The position numbers and the translations under genes were made by a program. From Clostridia bacterium (lineage in GTDB: Bacteria; Bacillota; Clostridia; Peptostreptococcales; Anaerovoracaceae): a stretch of DNA of 42,261 nucleotides. Positions 7,867 through 15,267 of this stretch are shown here, piece by piece (position 1 is the stretch's first letter; the number at the start of each line of letters is the position of its first letter). The notes below the pieces were generated by a model. That model did no database searches and was not told the DNA's origin. It worked only from the letters and a program-made list of their open reading frames with translations. The stretch is taken from NCBI GenBank assembly GCA_030537495.1, contig JAUNMH010000008.1, positions 42,646 to 84,906 on the forward strand, written 5' to 3'.

Positions 7867-8391
7867 ATGAGTTTTAGCGAATCAATTAAAAAGATGATTG
7901 GAATTGAAGAAATCGATGATGATGAAATGATTAGCGAGGAAGAAATTAGCGCTGCAAAGGCGAAAATTACTCAGGAATCAAAGAAATCATTAGAACGTGA
8001 AACGCCATCATACAGCAAGTCACTTAGCGCACCAAAGTCACCGTCAGTTTCTTCTTCAAGAGGCAGCGACAAGCGCTTTTCAATGACTGGAACAAGTGCT
8101 TTCAAGCTGGTTCTTATTGAGCCTAAGTCCTTCGACGAGTGCACTAAGCTGGTAGATAGCTTAAAAGGAAGACGCCCTGTTATCATCAACCTTGAAAAAC
8201 TTGAAACTGAAGTTGCAAGAAAGATTTTTGATTTCATGAGTGGTGCAACTTATGCGCTTCAGGGAACTGTACAGAAGGTAGCTAACAATATCTTTATTTT
8301 TGCACCAGAAAATGTGGATATTGCAGCTACACAGTCACAGAAACCATCAGGATTTGGCGCAGAAGATTCTGATAATCCTTGGAGGGTATAA
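7867..8391 (+). CDS. sepF: cell division protein SepF
   Basis: A 174-residue FtsZ-associated protein that forms rings, tethers FtsZ to the membrane and supports septum shape. The short N-terminal helix MSFSESIKKMIG is the expected amphipathic membrane anchor; a Ser-rich linker (about 40-75) follows. The globular C-terminal domain holds LIEPKSFDECTKLVDSL, RRPVIINLEKLE and RKIFDFMSGATYAL. Ribosome binding site AAAGGAGA. The gene overlaps the longest possible reading of yggT but not the start proposed for it. Confidence 0.96.
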   Translation: MSFSESIKKMIGIEEIDDDEMISEEEISAAKAKITQESKKSLERETPSYSKSLSAPKSPSVSSSRGSDKRFSMTGTSAFKLVLIEPKSFDECTKLVDSLKGRRPVIINLEKLETEVARKIFDFMSGATYALQGTVQKVANNIFIFAPENVDIAATQSQKPSGFGAEDSDNPWRV

Positions 8392-8393
8392 AT

Positions 8394-8681
8394 TTGAAAA
8401 TAGTTTTGATGAGAGCCATAAGCTGGTTCGCAGACTTAATTGTAATGGCCTTATGTTTACGTGCGATTTTTAGCTGGTTTGCAAGGGATCCATACTCACC
8501 GGGAGGAAAGGCTTACCGCGTAATGGTAAGACTTACTGAGCCCGTTGTTATGCCATGTAGAGAATTGCTATATAGACTTAATGTTAATACTGGAATGTTT
8601 GATTTTTCAGTGTTGCTTGCATTCTTTTTAGTAAGAATACTGGCGCGCGTGCTTATGTTGCTAGTTTATAATATTTTTTAA
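8394..8681 (+). CDS. yggT: YggT family membrane protein
   Basis: A small membrane protein of about 95 residues with two transmembrane helices (about 5-25 and 62-85) and the family pattern LRAIFSWFARDPYSPGG and VRLTEPVVMPCRELLYRL. Function is not well defined, but it is a constant neighbour of sepF and divIVA (YlmG in Bacillus). The TTG at 8394 is preferred because GGAGG (8381-8385) lies 8 nt upstream. The earlier TTG at 8379 would overlap this ribosome binding site and the sepF end. Confidence 0.9.
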   Translation: MKIVLMRAISWFADLIVMALCLRAIFSWFARDPYSPGGKAYRVMVRLTEPVVMPCRELLYRLNVNTGMFDFSVLLAFFLVRILARVLMLLVYNIF

Positions 8682-8717
8682 GATGTTTTGAAATTTTGAA
8701 GCTTGAGAGGAACAGTT

Positions 8718-9386
8718 ATGCTTACACCAAGAGATATAGAGGTTAAAGAATTTGGAAGAGCAGTAAGAGGATATAAGACAGAAGATGTAGATACTTTTTT
8801 GGACGAGATTATCCTTGATTTTCAGCAGCTAATTGAAGAAAACAGAAGATTACAGGAAACTGTAAAGGAACTGGATGCAGACCTGAAACAGTATAAGAAG
8901 TCAGAGTCATCTATGCTTAATACTCTTGAGTCGGCGAAGAAACTCATGGGAGATATTTCTTTAAGTGCTGAGAAAAGAGCAGAGGTTATCATTAACAATG
9001 CCAATGCCAGTGCCGATGCAATTCAGAGAGAAGCGAGAGAGTCAATTAGCAAATTGACTGAGGAAGGTGAGAAGCTAGCTGCTAGGGTAAAGCGGTTTAA
9101 AGACAGATATAAGGAACTTCTAAGAGACGAGTTAAGTGAAATCGACGGATCAACAGAAGATCTTATTGCAGAATTGGAGCAGGAATTTCTGACAGGTAAG
9201 GATAAGGGTAGTGCAACGAAGGTTGCTGAAAAAACAACTGTGAAGGAAAGACCTTCAAGTGAACGACCTTCAAGTGACAGAAGTAAGGATACAATTGTCG
9301 TAAAAGAAAAATCGCTTGAGGAAATGCTTATGGAAGACTTTGGTTCTGAAGAAGGAGACCTTTCTAGAACCATTGTAATGAAATAG
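8718..9386 (+). CDS. divIVA: DivIVA-domain protein
   Basis: A coiled-coil protein of 222 residues that marks curved membrane at septa and poles. The N-terminal MLTPRDIEVKEFGRAVRGYK and EDVDTFLDEIILDF form the membrane-binding DivIVA domain (1-60). A long coiled coil follows (about 45-150), then an acidic, Ser-rich tail with a small duplication (RPSSERPSSDRS). The ATG at 8718 is chosen: GAGAGG lies 7 nt upstream and the conserved family start is met exactly; a TTG 15 nt earlier adds five unrelated residues. The ylmH gene often found before divIVA is missing. Confidence 0.95.
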   Translation: MLTPRDIEVKEFGRAVRGYKTEDVDTFLDEIILDFQQLIEENRRLQETVKELDADLKQYKKSESSMLNTLESAKKLMGDISLSAEKRAEVIINNANASADAIQREARESISKLTEEGEKLAARVKRFKDRYKELLRDELSEIDGSTEDLIAELEQEFLTGKDKGSATKVAEKTTVKERPSSERPSSDRSKDTIVVKEKSLEEMLMEDFGSEEGDLSRTIVMK

Positions 9387-9410
9387 TTCAAAATATTTAT
9401 AATTTGGGGG

Positions 9411-9429
9411 CGGGGCATTTTTTGCCCCG
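9411..9429 (+). other. G/C-rich hairpin in the divIVA-lspA gap
   Basis: CGGGGCA (9411-9417) pairs perfectly with TGCCCCG (9423-9429) around a T5 loop. No T-run follows, so it is a poor terminator. It takes up most of the space before the lspA ATG and could hide or position the G-rich stretch that is the only Shine-Dalgarno-like sequence. Confidence 0.6.
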
Positions 9430-9439
9430 TAATTTGTAT

Positions 9440-9889
9440 ATGAGATATTACTTATTAGGCATAATATTGCTTGCAGTGGATCAGCTAACTAAGGCTGTTA
9501 TAAGGGCAAAGCTTGCTGTGGGAAGCTCCGTAAATGTCCTTGGTGAACTTTTTAGAATTACTCATGTTGAGAATAGAGGAGCAGCCTTTAGTATACTTGA
9601 AGGCAAGACTGGACTGCTTATGATAGTTACTCTGGCAATTATTGCGGGAGCCATATGGTATATGCATACACATAAGGGCAAGCACTGGTTAATGTATACT
9701 TCGGGAGCTTTGATAATAAGCGGAGGCATAGGGAATCTAATTGACAGAGCCACTTCAGGTCAGGTAACGGATATGTTTGATTTCAGTTTCTTTTCACCAG
9801 TTTTCAATGTTGCAGATATAGCAGTTGTCATAGGATGTGGCCTCTTAGTTATATATATCCTTTTGGAGGATAAGCTGAAGAAAAACTGA
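9440..9889 (+). CDS. lspA: lipoprotein signal peptidase (signal peptidase II)
   Basis: A 149-residue, four-helix aspartyl protease that removes prolipoprotein signal peptides after diacylglyceryl transfer. Family motifs are present: LAVDQLTK (12-18), the VENRGAAFS block (43-51), GNLIDR with catalytic Asp102, and FNVADIAVV with catalytic Asp126. The ATG at 9440 gives the standard MRYYLLGI start. Upstream TTG codons (9404, 9422) would add residues not seen in the family, although the ATG lacks a clear ribosome binding site. The 3' end contains a 19-bp tandem duplication that also forms the stop codon. Confidence 0.95.
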   Translation: MRYYLLGIILLAVDQLTKAVIRAKLAVGSSVNVLGELFRITHVENRGAAFSILEGKTGLLMIVTLAIIAGAIWYMHTHKGKHWLMYTSGALIISGGIGNLIDRATSGQVTDMFDFSFFSPVFNVADIAVVIGCGLLVIYILLEDKLKKN

Positions 9890-9906
9890 TAAGCTGAAGA
9901 AGAACT
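9869..9906 (+). repeat. 19-bp tandem duplication at the lspA stop
   Basis: Units 9869-9887 and 9888-9906, both beginning GATAAGCTGAAGAA, match at 18 of 19 bases. The lspA stop codon (9887-9889) spans the junction. Confidence 0.9.
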
Positions 9907-9928
9907 AAAAAAACGGAAATTATTTAAT

Positions 9929-10852
9929 ATGGAAAATGAAAATAAATATGAATTTTATGTAGATGAGAACCAGAAGGGAACAAGGATAGATTTGCTTCTT
10001 TCTACTAACCTGGAGGGCACTTCAAGGAGCTTTATTCAGAAGCTTTTTGAGAAAGGCAATATCAAGGTTAACGGAGAACTCTGCACTTCGAAAAAATATA
10101 AGGTTTCGGAAAATGATATGGTCGAAATCACTATACCTGAACCGGAAATGCTTACCGTAGAAGCTGAGAACATTCCCATAGACATTGTTTACGAGGACGA
10201 TGATGTGCTTATTGTAAATAAACCTAAGGGCATGGTTGTTCATCCAGCAGTGGGAAATTACACTGGGACTTTGGTAAATGCAATAATGTATCACTGCGGC
10301 GACAGACTCTCATCTATTAACGGTGTAATTAGACCGGGAATTGTTCACAGAATCGATAAAGACACCAGTGGACTTTTAATGATTGCAAAGAATGACAAGG
10401 CTCACGAGTCTTTATCTGCGCAGCTTGCAGAGCATTCAATAACAAGAAAGTATATTGCTCTAGTTTACGACAATATTAAAGAAGATGAGGGCACTGTAGA
10501 CGCGCCTATTGGCAGAGACCCAAAGAACAGGTTGCGTCAGGCTGTAACTGACTTAAACAGTAAGAGAGCAGTTACCCATTACAAGGTATTGGAACGCTTT
10601 GGAAAATATACTTTAATTCAGGCACAATTGGAAACGGGAAGAACCCATCAGATAAGAGTTCATATGTCATATATCAAGCATCCGCTTGTTGGAGATTTGG
10701 TATATGGACCTAAGAAACAGAGTATAGCTGTGGAAGGGCAAATGCTACATGCCAAGATTTTGGGTTTTGTTCATCCTAGCACAGGAGAATATATGGAGTT
10801 TGACAATGAGTTGCCTGAGTATTTTGAAGAAATTTTAAGAAAATTAAGATAG
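9929..10852 (+). CDS. RluD-type 23S rRNA pseudouridine synthase
   Basis: A 307-residue RluA-family pseudouridine synthase. An N-terminal S4 domain (about 17-75, GTRIDLLLS and FIQKLFEKGNIKVNG) binds RNA; the catalytic domain contains HRIDKDTSGLLMIAK with catalytic Asp143, and ETGRTHQIRVHM. The S4 plus RluA arrangement fits RluD (helix 69 of 23S rRNA), but the RluA, C and D specificities cannot be separated by eye. It follows lspA, the same pair as in Bacillus (lspA-ylyB). Confidence 0.93.
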   Translation: MENENKYEFYVDENQKGTRIDLLLSTNLEGTSRSFIQKLFEKGNIKVNGELCTSKKYKVSENDMVEITIPEPEMLTVEAENIPIDIVYEDDDVLIVNKPKGMVVHPAVGNYTGTLVNAIMYHCGDRLSSINGVIRPGIVHRIDKDTSGLLMIAKNDKAHESLSAQLAEHSITRKYIALVYDNIKEDEGTVDAPIGRDPKNRLRQAVTDLNSKRAVTHYKVLERFGKYTLIQAQLETGRTHQIRVHMSYIKHPLVGDLVYGPKKQSIAVEGQMLHAKILGFVHPSTGEYMEFDNELPEYFEEILRKLR

Positions 10853-10872
10853 AATAAACAGGAGGGAAGTCA

Positions 10873-11505
10873 ATGGCAAAGAGAGAAATGAAACCAGGGA
10901 CTATGCTGAACCCTGTACCTGCCGTTATGGTTACATGCGGCAGTGGTGAGGAAGCAAATATAATCACTATTGCTTGGACAGGAATAATTAATTCCAATCC
11001 ACCTATAACGTATGTTTCAGTAAGAAAATCACGTCATTCCCATAAACTTATAAGTGAAAGCGGAGAATTTGTCATTAACCTGACAACTGAGGAACTGGCT
11101 AAAGCTACTGATTACTGTGGAGTAAAATCAGGCAGAGATGTAAATAAGATAAAAGATACAGGTTTGACTTTTGAGCCTGCTAAAGAAGTAAGCTGCCCAA
11201 TGATTACGGAATCACCAGTTAATCTAGAATGTAAGGTTATAGAGGTTAAGGAATATCCAACCCATGACATGTTTATCGCTGAAATAGTAAGAGTTCACGC
11301 AGACGAGGCTCTTTATGATAAGACTGATAGGATAAGACTTGACAGAGCAGGTCTCTTAGCTTACAATCACGGTGAATATTTTGGACTGAAGAAGCAGCCA
11401 ATCGGAAAGTTTGGTTATTCCATTATGAAGGCAAAGACGAAGAAGCGTATCAATCGCGAGAAAGCAAGGCACAGTCGCTCTGCAGGAAAGAAGAGGAAGA
11501 AGTAA
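10873..11505 (+). CDS. flavin reductase-like (flavoredoxin-type) FMN-binding protein
   Basis: A 210-residue protein of the flavin reductase-like domain family. Typical features are PVPAVMVTCGSGEEANIITI, PPITYVSVRKSRHS and GEFVINLTTEELA, which build the split-barrel FMN site. Anaerobes carry many such genes, and the electron partner cannot be read. The last 25 residues are strikingly basic (KTKKRINREKARHSRSAGKK and more), beyond the usual domain end; this may bind nucleic acid or be a low-complexity extension. A good GGAGGG ribosome binding site precedes it. A small zinc-type gene is convergent downstream. Confidence 0.9.
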   Translation: MAKREMKPGTMLNPVPAVMVTCGSGEEANIITIAWTGIINSNPPITYVSVRKSRHSHKLISESGEFVINLTTEELAKATDYCGVKSGRDVNKIKDTGLTFEPAKEVSCPMITESPVNLECKVIEVKEYPTHDMFIAEIVRVHADEALYDKTDRIRLDRAGLLAYNHGEYFGLKKQPIGKFGYSIMKAKTKKRINREKARHSRSAGKKRKK

Positions 11506-11545
11506 AACCTAACAATCCTGCAGAACAAAAGTGAAATCCGAGGGC

Positions 11546-11722
11546 TTACAGCTTAGCCGGAGGATGCAACTCTGTCTTGACTTCAGTTTTATTGTCAGAA
11601 TCATAGGATTTGACAAAATCTAGACAGTCTTCGCAGACGTAGCCGGACTTAAAAGCAATTGCGTTATAACGCTTGCTTTCACAAATAGAACAGTTACATC
11701 CAGTACGGTGAACCTTCTCCAT
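11546..11722 (-). CDS. 58-residue Cys-rich, probably zinc-binding small protein
   Basis: An ORF of 58 codons with a near-perfect ribosome binding site (AAAGGAGG about 7 nt upstream of ATG). The protein starts MEKVHRTGCNCSICESKRYN and carries CxCxxC (Cys9, Cys11, Cys14) and CxxC (Cys30, Cys33 in YVCEDCLDF), a pattern that can hold one zinc ion in a treble-clef or ribbon-like knuckle. The tail is polar. I do not recognise a named family. It fills the 320-bp gap between the flavin reductase (convergent) and the alpha/beta hydrolase (divergent). The ribosome binding site and ordered Cys spacing argue for a real gene. Confidence 0.75.
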   Translation of the reverse strand: MEKVHRTGCNCSICESKRYNAIAFKSGYVCEDCLDFVKSYDSDNKTEVKTELHPPAKL

Positions 11723-11772
11723 ATGATCTCCTCCTTTCTCGAACGAAGCTTAATGCCTCGGATTGAGACCAC

Positions 11773-11801
11773 TTTACAACATTAGAGGAGAACAATACAA
11801 T
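11773..11801 (+). promoter_or_regulatory. promoter of the alpha/beta hydrolase gene
   Basis: TTTACA (11773-11778), 17-bp spacer, TACAAT (11796-11801), 25 bp upstream of the start at 11827, which has its own AGGAGGG ribosome binding site. Confidence 0.6.
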
Positions 11802-11826
11802 AAGGATGTAACAGGAGGGTAGAATA

Positions 11827-12696
11827 ATGTCAGAAAATAGTAAAAATATGTATGAAAATTTTTTATTACATAAAGATAATGATTTTAATGTAGGTTACCA
11901 TTTTCCATGTGAGGACCCTAAAGCGGTTCTTTGCATAATTCATGGCATAGGCGAACACGCAGGAAGATACGGCAGAGTGGCAAGAGAACTGAAAAAGGCA
12001 GGAATTGCCTGCGTTGCTTTTGACCAGAGAGGCCACGGCATTACAAAGGGAAAAAGAGGAGATTGTGCACCTAGAGAGCTAGTTCTCGGAGATGTAGATG
12101 CTTTAATAGAACGTGCACAGGAATTTTATCCAGGAGTTCCTATTGTTCTTTACGGACATAGCATGGGTGGAAATGTCTGCCTAGATTACAGAGCAAGAGG
12201 AAATATGAATCATATTCCAGATAAGTATATTGTGTCTGCACCATGGATTAAACTAGTTAAGGACATTCCTAAGCCTGTAGTAAGCACTGTAAAAGCAGCT
12301 TCACATGTGTTCCCGACTGCAAGCATATCCCAAAGCTTTCCGGAAAATCAGTTAGGAAATCTTATAAATGTAAGACCTTATAATGATGATCCGCTAGTTC
12401 ATGATAAGATTACACTGCGCTGCGCTGCACAGTGCTTCGACATCGGTAATGCTATTTATGCAGGAACCAATGAGGATAATGGTAGAGCTTACGGAAAGCC
12501 ATTCCTCCTTATGCACGGCGATGAAGACAAAATCTGTGACGTAAGAGGAAGCCGTCAGGTTGCAGAAAGACTAAAGGATGAACCTTGGTTTGAATATGTG
12601 GAATGGCCAGGATACTATCATGAAATCCATAATGGTGGACGTGAAGCAACAGGTGATGATGTAATAGAAAAGATGAAAGAATTCATCCTAAAATAA
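11827..12696 (+). CDS. alpha/beta hydrolase, monoacylglycerol lipase-like
   Basis: A 289-residue cytosolic hydrolase of the Hydrolase_4 (lysophospholipase/monoglyceride lipase) type. The nucleophile elbow is YGHSMGGN with Ser112; the oxyanion region is IHGIGEHAGRYGR; the probable acid is Asp234 in HGDEDKIC and the base His265 in GYYHEIHNG. No signal peptide is present. It probably cleaves glycerolipid or lysolipid esters, but the substrate is inferred from family only. It stands between a divergent small zinc-type gene and relQ, with its own promoter and a strong AGGAGGG. Confidence 0.92.
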   Translation: MSENSKNMYENFLLHKDNDFNVGYHFPCEDPKAVLCIIHGIGEHAGRYGRVARELKKAGIACVAFDQRGHGITKGKRGDCAPRELVLGDVDALIERAQEFYPGVPIVLYGHSMGGNVCLDYRARGNMNHIPDKYIVSAPWIKLVKDIPKPVVSTVKAASHVFPTASISQSFPENQLGNLINVRPYNDDPLVHDKITLRCAAQCFDIGNAIYAGTNEDNGRAYGKPFLLMHGDEDKICDVRGSRQVAERLKDEPWFEYVEWPGYYHEIHNGGREATGDDVIEKMKEFILK

Positions 12697-12765
12697 ATAA
12701 GTTCGTAAAGAAGTTATTGAAGTAAGAAAAATATTGAAGAAAAGATTTAGCAAAGGTAAATAGAC

Positions 12766-13443
12766 ATGAAAGAAGAAATAGCTGTAGAGCTACTGGATGA
12801 GCTTTTGCCGGCAGACCCGGAAGAAAGAACGAAAGCTTTAGAAGATTTAGATGTTTTACTAATGAGATATGAGTCAGCAATAAGAGAAATCAGAACAAAG
12901 TTTGAAATTCTTAACGATGAACTTTCTCTTTCAGGGCACCAAAACCCAATTGCGTCCATATCCTCAAGAAGAAAAACTCTTAGCGGAATCCTAGAAAAAT
13001 TAAAGAGACAAGGATTCCCACTGACACTTGAGTCCATAGAAGAAAACCTGACAGACGTAGCGGGAATCAGGATAATCTGTTCATTTATGGACGATATCTA
13101 CAAGGTTGCTAAGATGCTTCAGCAGCAAGATGACATTACTGTGCTTTTGGTTAAGGACTACATTGCCAAACCAAAGCCAAATGGATACCGCAGTTATCAC
13201 ATGATAGTTGAAGTTCCTGTGTTCTTTTCAAATGAGAAGAAATCCATGAAGGTTGAAGTTCAGATAAGAACAATCGCCATGGACTTCTGGGCTAACTTAG
13301 AACACAGAATGAGGTACAAAAAAGATATAGAAGCCGCAGATGAAATCATAGACGAACTCAAAGAGTGCGCAGATAACATTGCGGCTACAGATACAAAAAT
13401 GATGATTATCAGGGAAAAAATCCGAGCAATCAAACCAAATTAA
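12766..13443 (+). CDS. relQ: small alarmone synthetase, RelQ/YjbM-type (p)ppGpp synthetase
   Basis: A 225-residue single-domain GTP pyrophosphokinase that transfers pyrophosphate from ATP to GDP or GTP. The RelA/SpoT synthetase motifs are visible: VAGIRIICSFMDDIYKVAKM, KDYIAKPKPNGYRSYH (substrate loop) and VEVQIRTIAMDFWANLEHRM. There is no HD hydrolase, TGS or ACT domain, so this is a small alarmone synthetase and not the long Rel enzyme. Length and the helical ends fit RelQ better than RelP. It converges with rqcH, leaving only 16 bp between the stops. Confidence 0.93.
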   Translation: MKEEIAVELLDELLPADPEERTKALEDLDVLLMRYESAIREIRTKFEILNDELSLSGHQNPIASISSRRKTLSGILEKLKRQGFPLTLESIEENLTDVAGIRIICSFMDDIYKVAKMLQQQDDITVLLVKDYIAKPKPNGYRSYHMIVEVPVFFSNEKKSMKVEVQIRTIAMDFWANLEHRMRYKKDIEAADEIIDELKECADNIAATDTKMMIIREKIRAIKPN

Positions 13444-13464
13444 TTTTAATTATTCCAAATTAAT
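13435..13464. repeat. direct repeat at the convergent relQ/rqcH ends
   Basis: CCAAATTAAT at 13435-13444 and 13455-13464, a 20-bp offset. Each copy contains one of the two convergent stop codons (13441-13443 and 13460-13462). No T-rich terminator hairpin is seen here. Confidence 0.7.
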
Positions 13465-15133
13465 CAGGTAGCTTAGGATTAATCCACACAGTTCTATTAT
13501 TAGTGAAAATGACCATGCCGGGCTTAGCACCGGCTGGTTTTTTTACATATTTAACTTCTACATAGTCTACAGGCACATTTTCCGAATCCCTAGCTTTGCT
13601 GTGGTATGCAGCAATGGCCGCAGCCTCATAAACCAGGGTCTCAGTAAGTTCACGACCTTTCATCTGAACAATAACGTGAGAACCAGGAATATCCTTGGTA
13701 TGAAGCCATAAATCGTTCTTGCTCGCAGTCTTTAAGGTAAGAATATCATTTTCCTTATTATTCCTTCCTACAAGAACCGTAAAACCCTCAGAAGTAGTAT
13801 ATTTCAAAGGACTAGCCTTATACTTTTTTTCCCTAAAACCGCCAGCCTGTTTGCGCCTACGCATATATCCAGTCTCTACTAGCTCACTGCGCAGAGCATC
13901 GATTGCCTCCACATCCTCGGCATTATGAAGATAAGTTAGCACTGATTCCAAATAATCAATATCTGCCCCCGTTTCCTCTAGCTGAATCTGCTTTTCTTTA
14001 ACAGCTGTCTTAGACTTTCCATAGCGCTTAAAATAGTGCTGAGCATTCTTCGACGGACTGTATCTCTTATCAAGAGGAATCGTAACCGTTTCCCCATTAT
14101 AATAGTTAAGCACATTCACAGAATCTGCACCCGGTTTTACCATATGAATATTGGCAGTCAAAAGTTCGCCGAATAATCTTAAATCTTCAGAATTCTCAGC
14201 CTTCAAAAGGTCCTCAGACAGTCTCTGCTTCTTTAGATAAAGTTTATCAAGAGCCGCTGAAACAGCCTTAACCAAATCATTAGACTTTTGTCTCGCGCGG
14301 TTAGAACTTGCCTTATTGTCAAAATAATACGTCAAAGCCTGGCTCAGCGATTCAAAATCCACACGCTTAGCCGCCCCCTCAAACTCATATAAGTCCATAA
14401 CATGAAACTCCTGAGGCACGTTCTTTTCGTCAGTGTACACATGAGGCACGGTTTCACCTTTGTCGATTTTCTCTATCAAAACTTCCAGAGCCCCATAGGG
14501 GTCATTTTCTTTTTCCAGCTGCCTTGCAACAGCAGGTGAGATTCCTCCCACTTTAGAAAGATATATCTTGCTATTTGGTTCTATTGCGTTAAGTTCTTCT
14601 CTGCTGATTTCCTTAAAAGGAATTTTATCCTGAGCAGGCGGATATTTGTATTCTAGGCCAGGTAGAAGCTGTCTTGCCCTATTTACATCTATGGAAACCC
14701 TCTTGATGCTGTCAATGATTTTTCCAGTAGTCATATCTACAAGGATGATATTGCTGTGCTTACCCATGATTTCGAAAATCAACTTTTTACTTACTGAGAA
14801 TCCCAGGTCGTTAAGAGTTTCTAGAGAAATTTCTATAATTCTTTCGCTATCCTTCTGAGAAATGTCCACAATTCTGCCACCCTGCAGGTGCTTCCTCATA
14901 AGCATACAAAAACCTGAGGGAGCAGGCGGGTTCTGTAAGTTTTGATGTATAAAGTGAAGTCTTGGGCTTGAGCTTGCCGCCGAGGCGAAGAGCTTCACGT
15001 TGCCTTTCTTTGTGTGTATGTTAAAAACCAGCTCCTCGCTTTCGGGCTGGTAAACCTTTTCTATTTTTCCCAGCATAATGGTGTCTTGCAGTTCTTTTAC
15101 CATTGCCAGTGTGATTATGCCGTCAAATGCCAT
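13460..15133 (-). CDS. rqcH: RqcH (NFACT family) ribosome quality control factor
   Basis: A 557-residue NFACT protein. RqcH binds 50S subunits carrying stalled peptidyl-tRNA and adds C-terminal alanine tails that mark the chain for decay. The N-terminal NFACT-N domain opens MAFDGIITLAMVKEL. Helix-hairpin-helix and coiled-coil parts fill the middle (about 180-430), and the NFACT-R domain ends the protein (VGRNNKENDILTLK, DLWLHTKDIPGSHVI). Glu97-Arg98 occupy the site of the Asp97-Arg98 pair I recall as important in Bacillus RqcH, a conservative change. The ATG at 15133 is preferred: AAGGGG lies upstream, while a TTG 18 nt earlier overlaps that site. Confidence 0.94.
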   Translation of the reverse strand: MAFDGIITLAMVKELQDTIMLGKIEKVYQPESEELVFNIHTKKGNVKLFASAASSSPRLHFIHQNLQNPPAPSGFCMLMRKHLQGGRIVDISQKDSERIIEISLETLNDLGFSVSKKLIFEIMGKHSNIILVDMTTGKIIDSIKRVSIDVNRARQLLPGLEYKYPPAQDKIPFKEISREELNAIEPNSKIYLSKVGGISPAVARQLEKENDPYGALEVLIEKIDKGETVPHVYTDEKNVPQEFHVMDLYEFEGAAKRVDFESLSQALTYYFDNKASSNRARQKSNDLVKAVSAALDKLYLKKQRLSEDLLKAENSEDLRLFGELLTANIHMVKPGADSVNVLNYYNGETVTIPLDKRYSPSKNAQHYFKRYGKSKTAVKEKQIQLEETGADIDYLESVLTYLHNAEDVEAIDALRSELVETGYMRRRKQAGGFREKKYKASPLKYTTSEGFTVLVGRNNKENDILTLKTASKNDLWLHTKDIPGSHVIVQMKGRELTETLVYEAAAIAAYHSKARDSENVPVDYVEVKYVKKPAGAKPGMVIFTNNRTVWINPKLPD

Positions 15134-15168
15134 AGTGTTACCCCTTTTCAATTAAAATGCATCTAATA

Positions 15169-15198
15169 ATTTTACCTCGAAATATTATCATTTGTCAA
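15169..15198 (-). promoter_or_regulatory. promoter of rqcH
   Basis: On the minus strand: TTGACA (15198-15193), 18-bp spacer, TAAAAT (15174-15169). Its -35 lies on almost the same base pairs as the -35 of the divergent yicC promoter. Confidence 0.65.
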
Positions 15199-15221
15199 CG
15201 CTATGGGACCTGTGTTATAAT
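15192..15221 (+). promoter_or_regulatory. promoter of yicC
   Basis: TTGTCA (15192-15197), 18-bp spacer, TATAAT (15216-15221). It shares its -35 bases with the opposite-strand rqcH promoter, so the two should exclude each other. Confidence 0.65.
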
Positions 15222-15267
15222 CATTTTGTTATCATTAATTTTATAAAATATGAAGAGGAGCAGTTAG

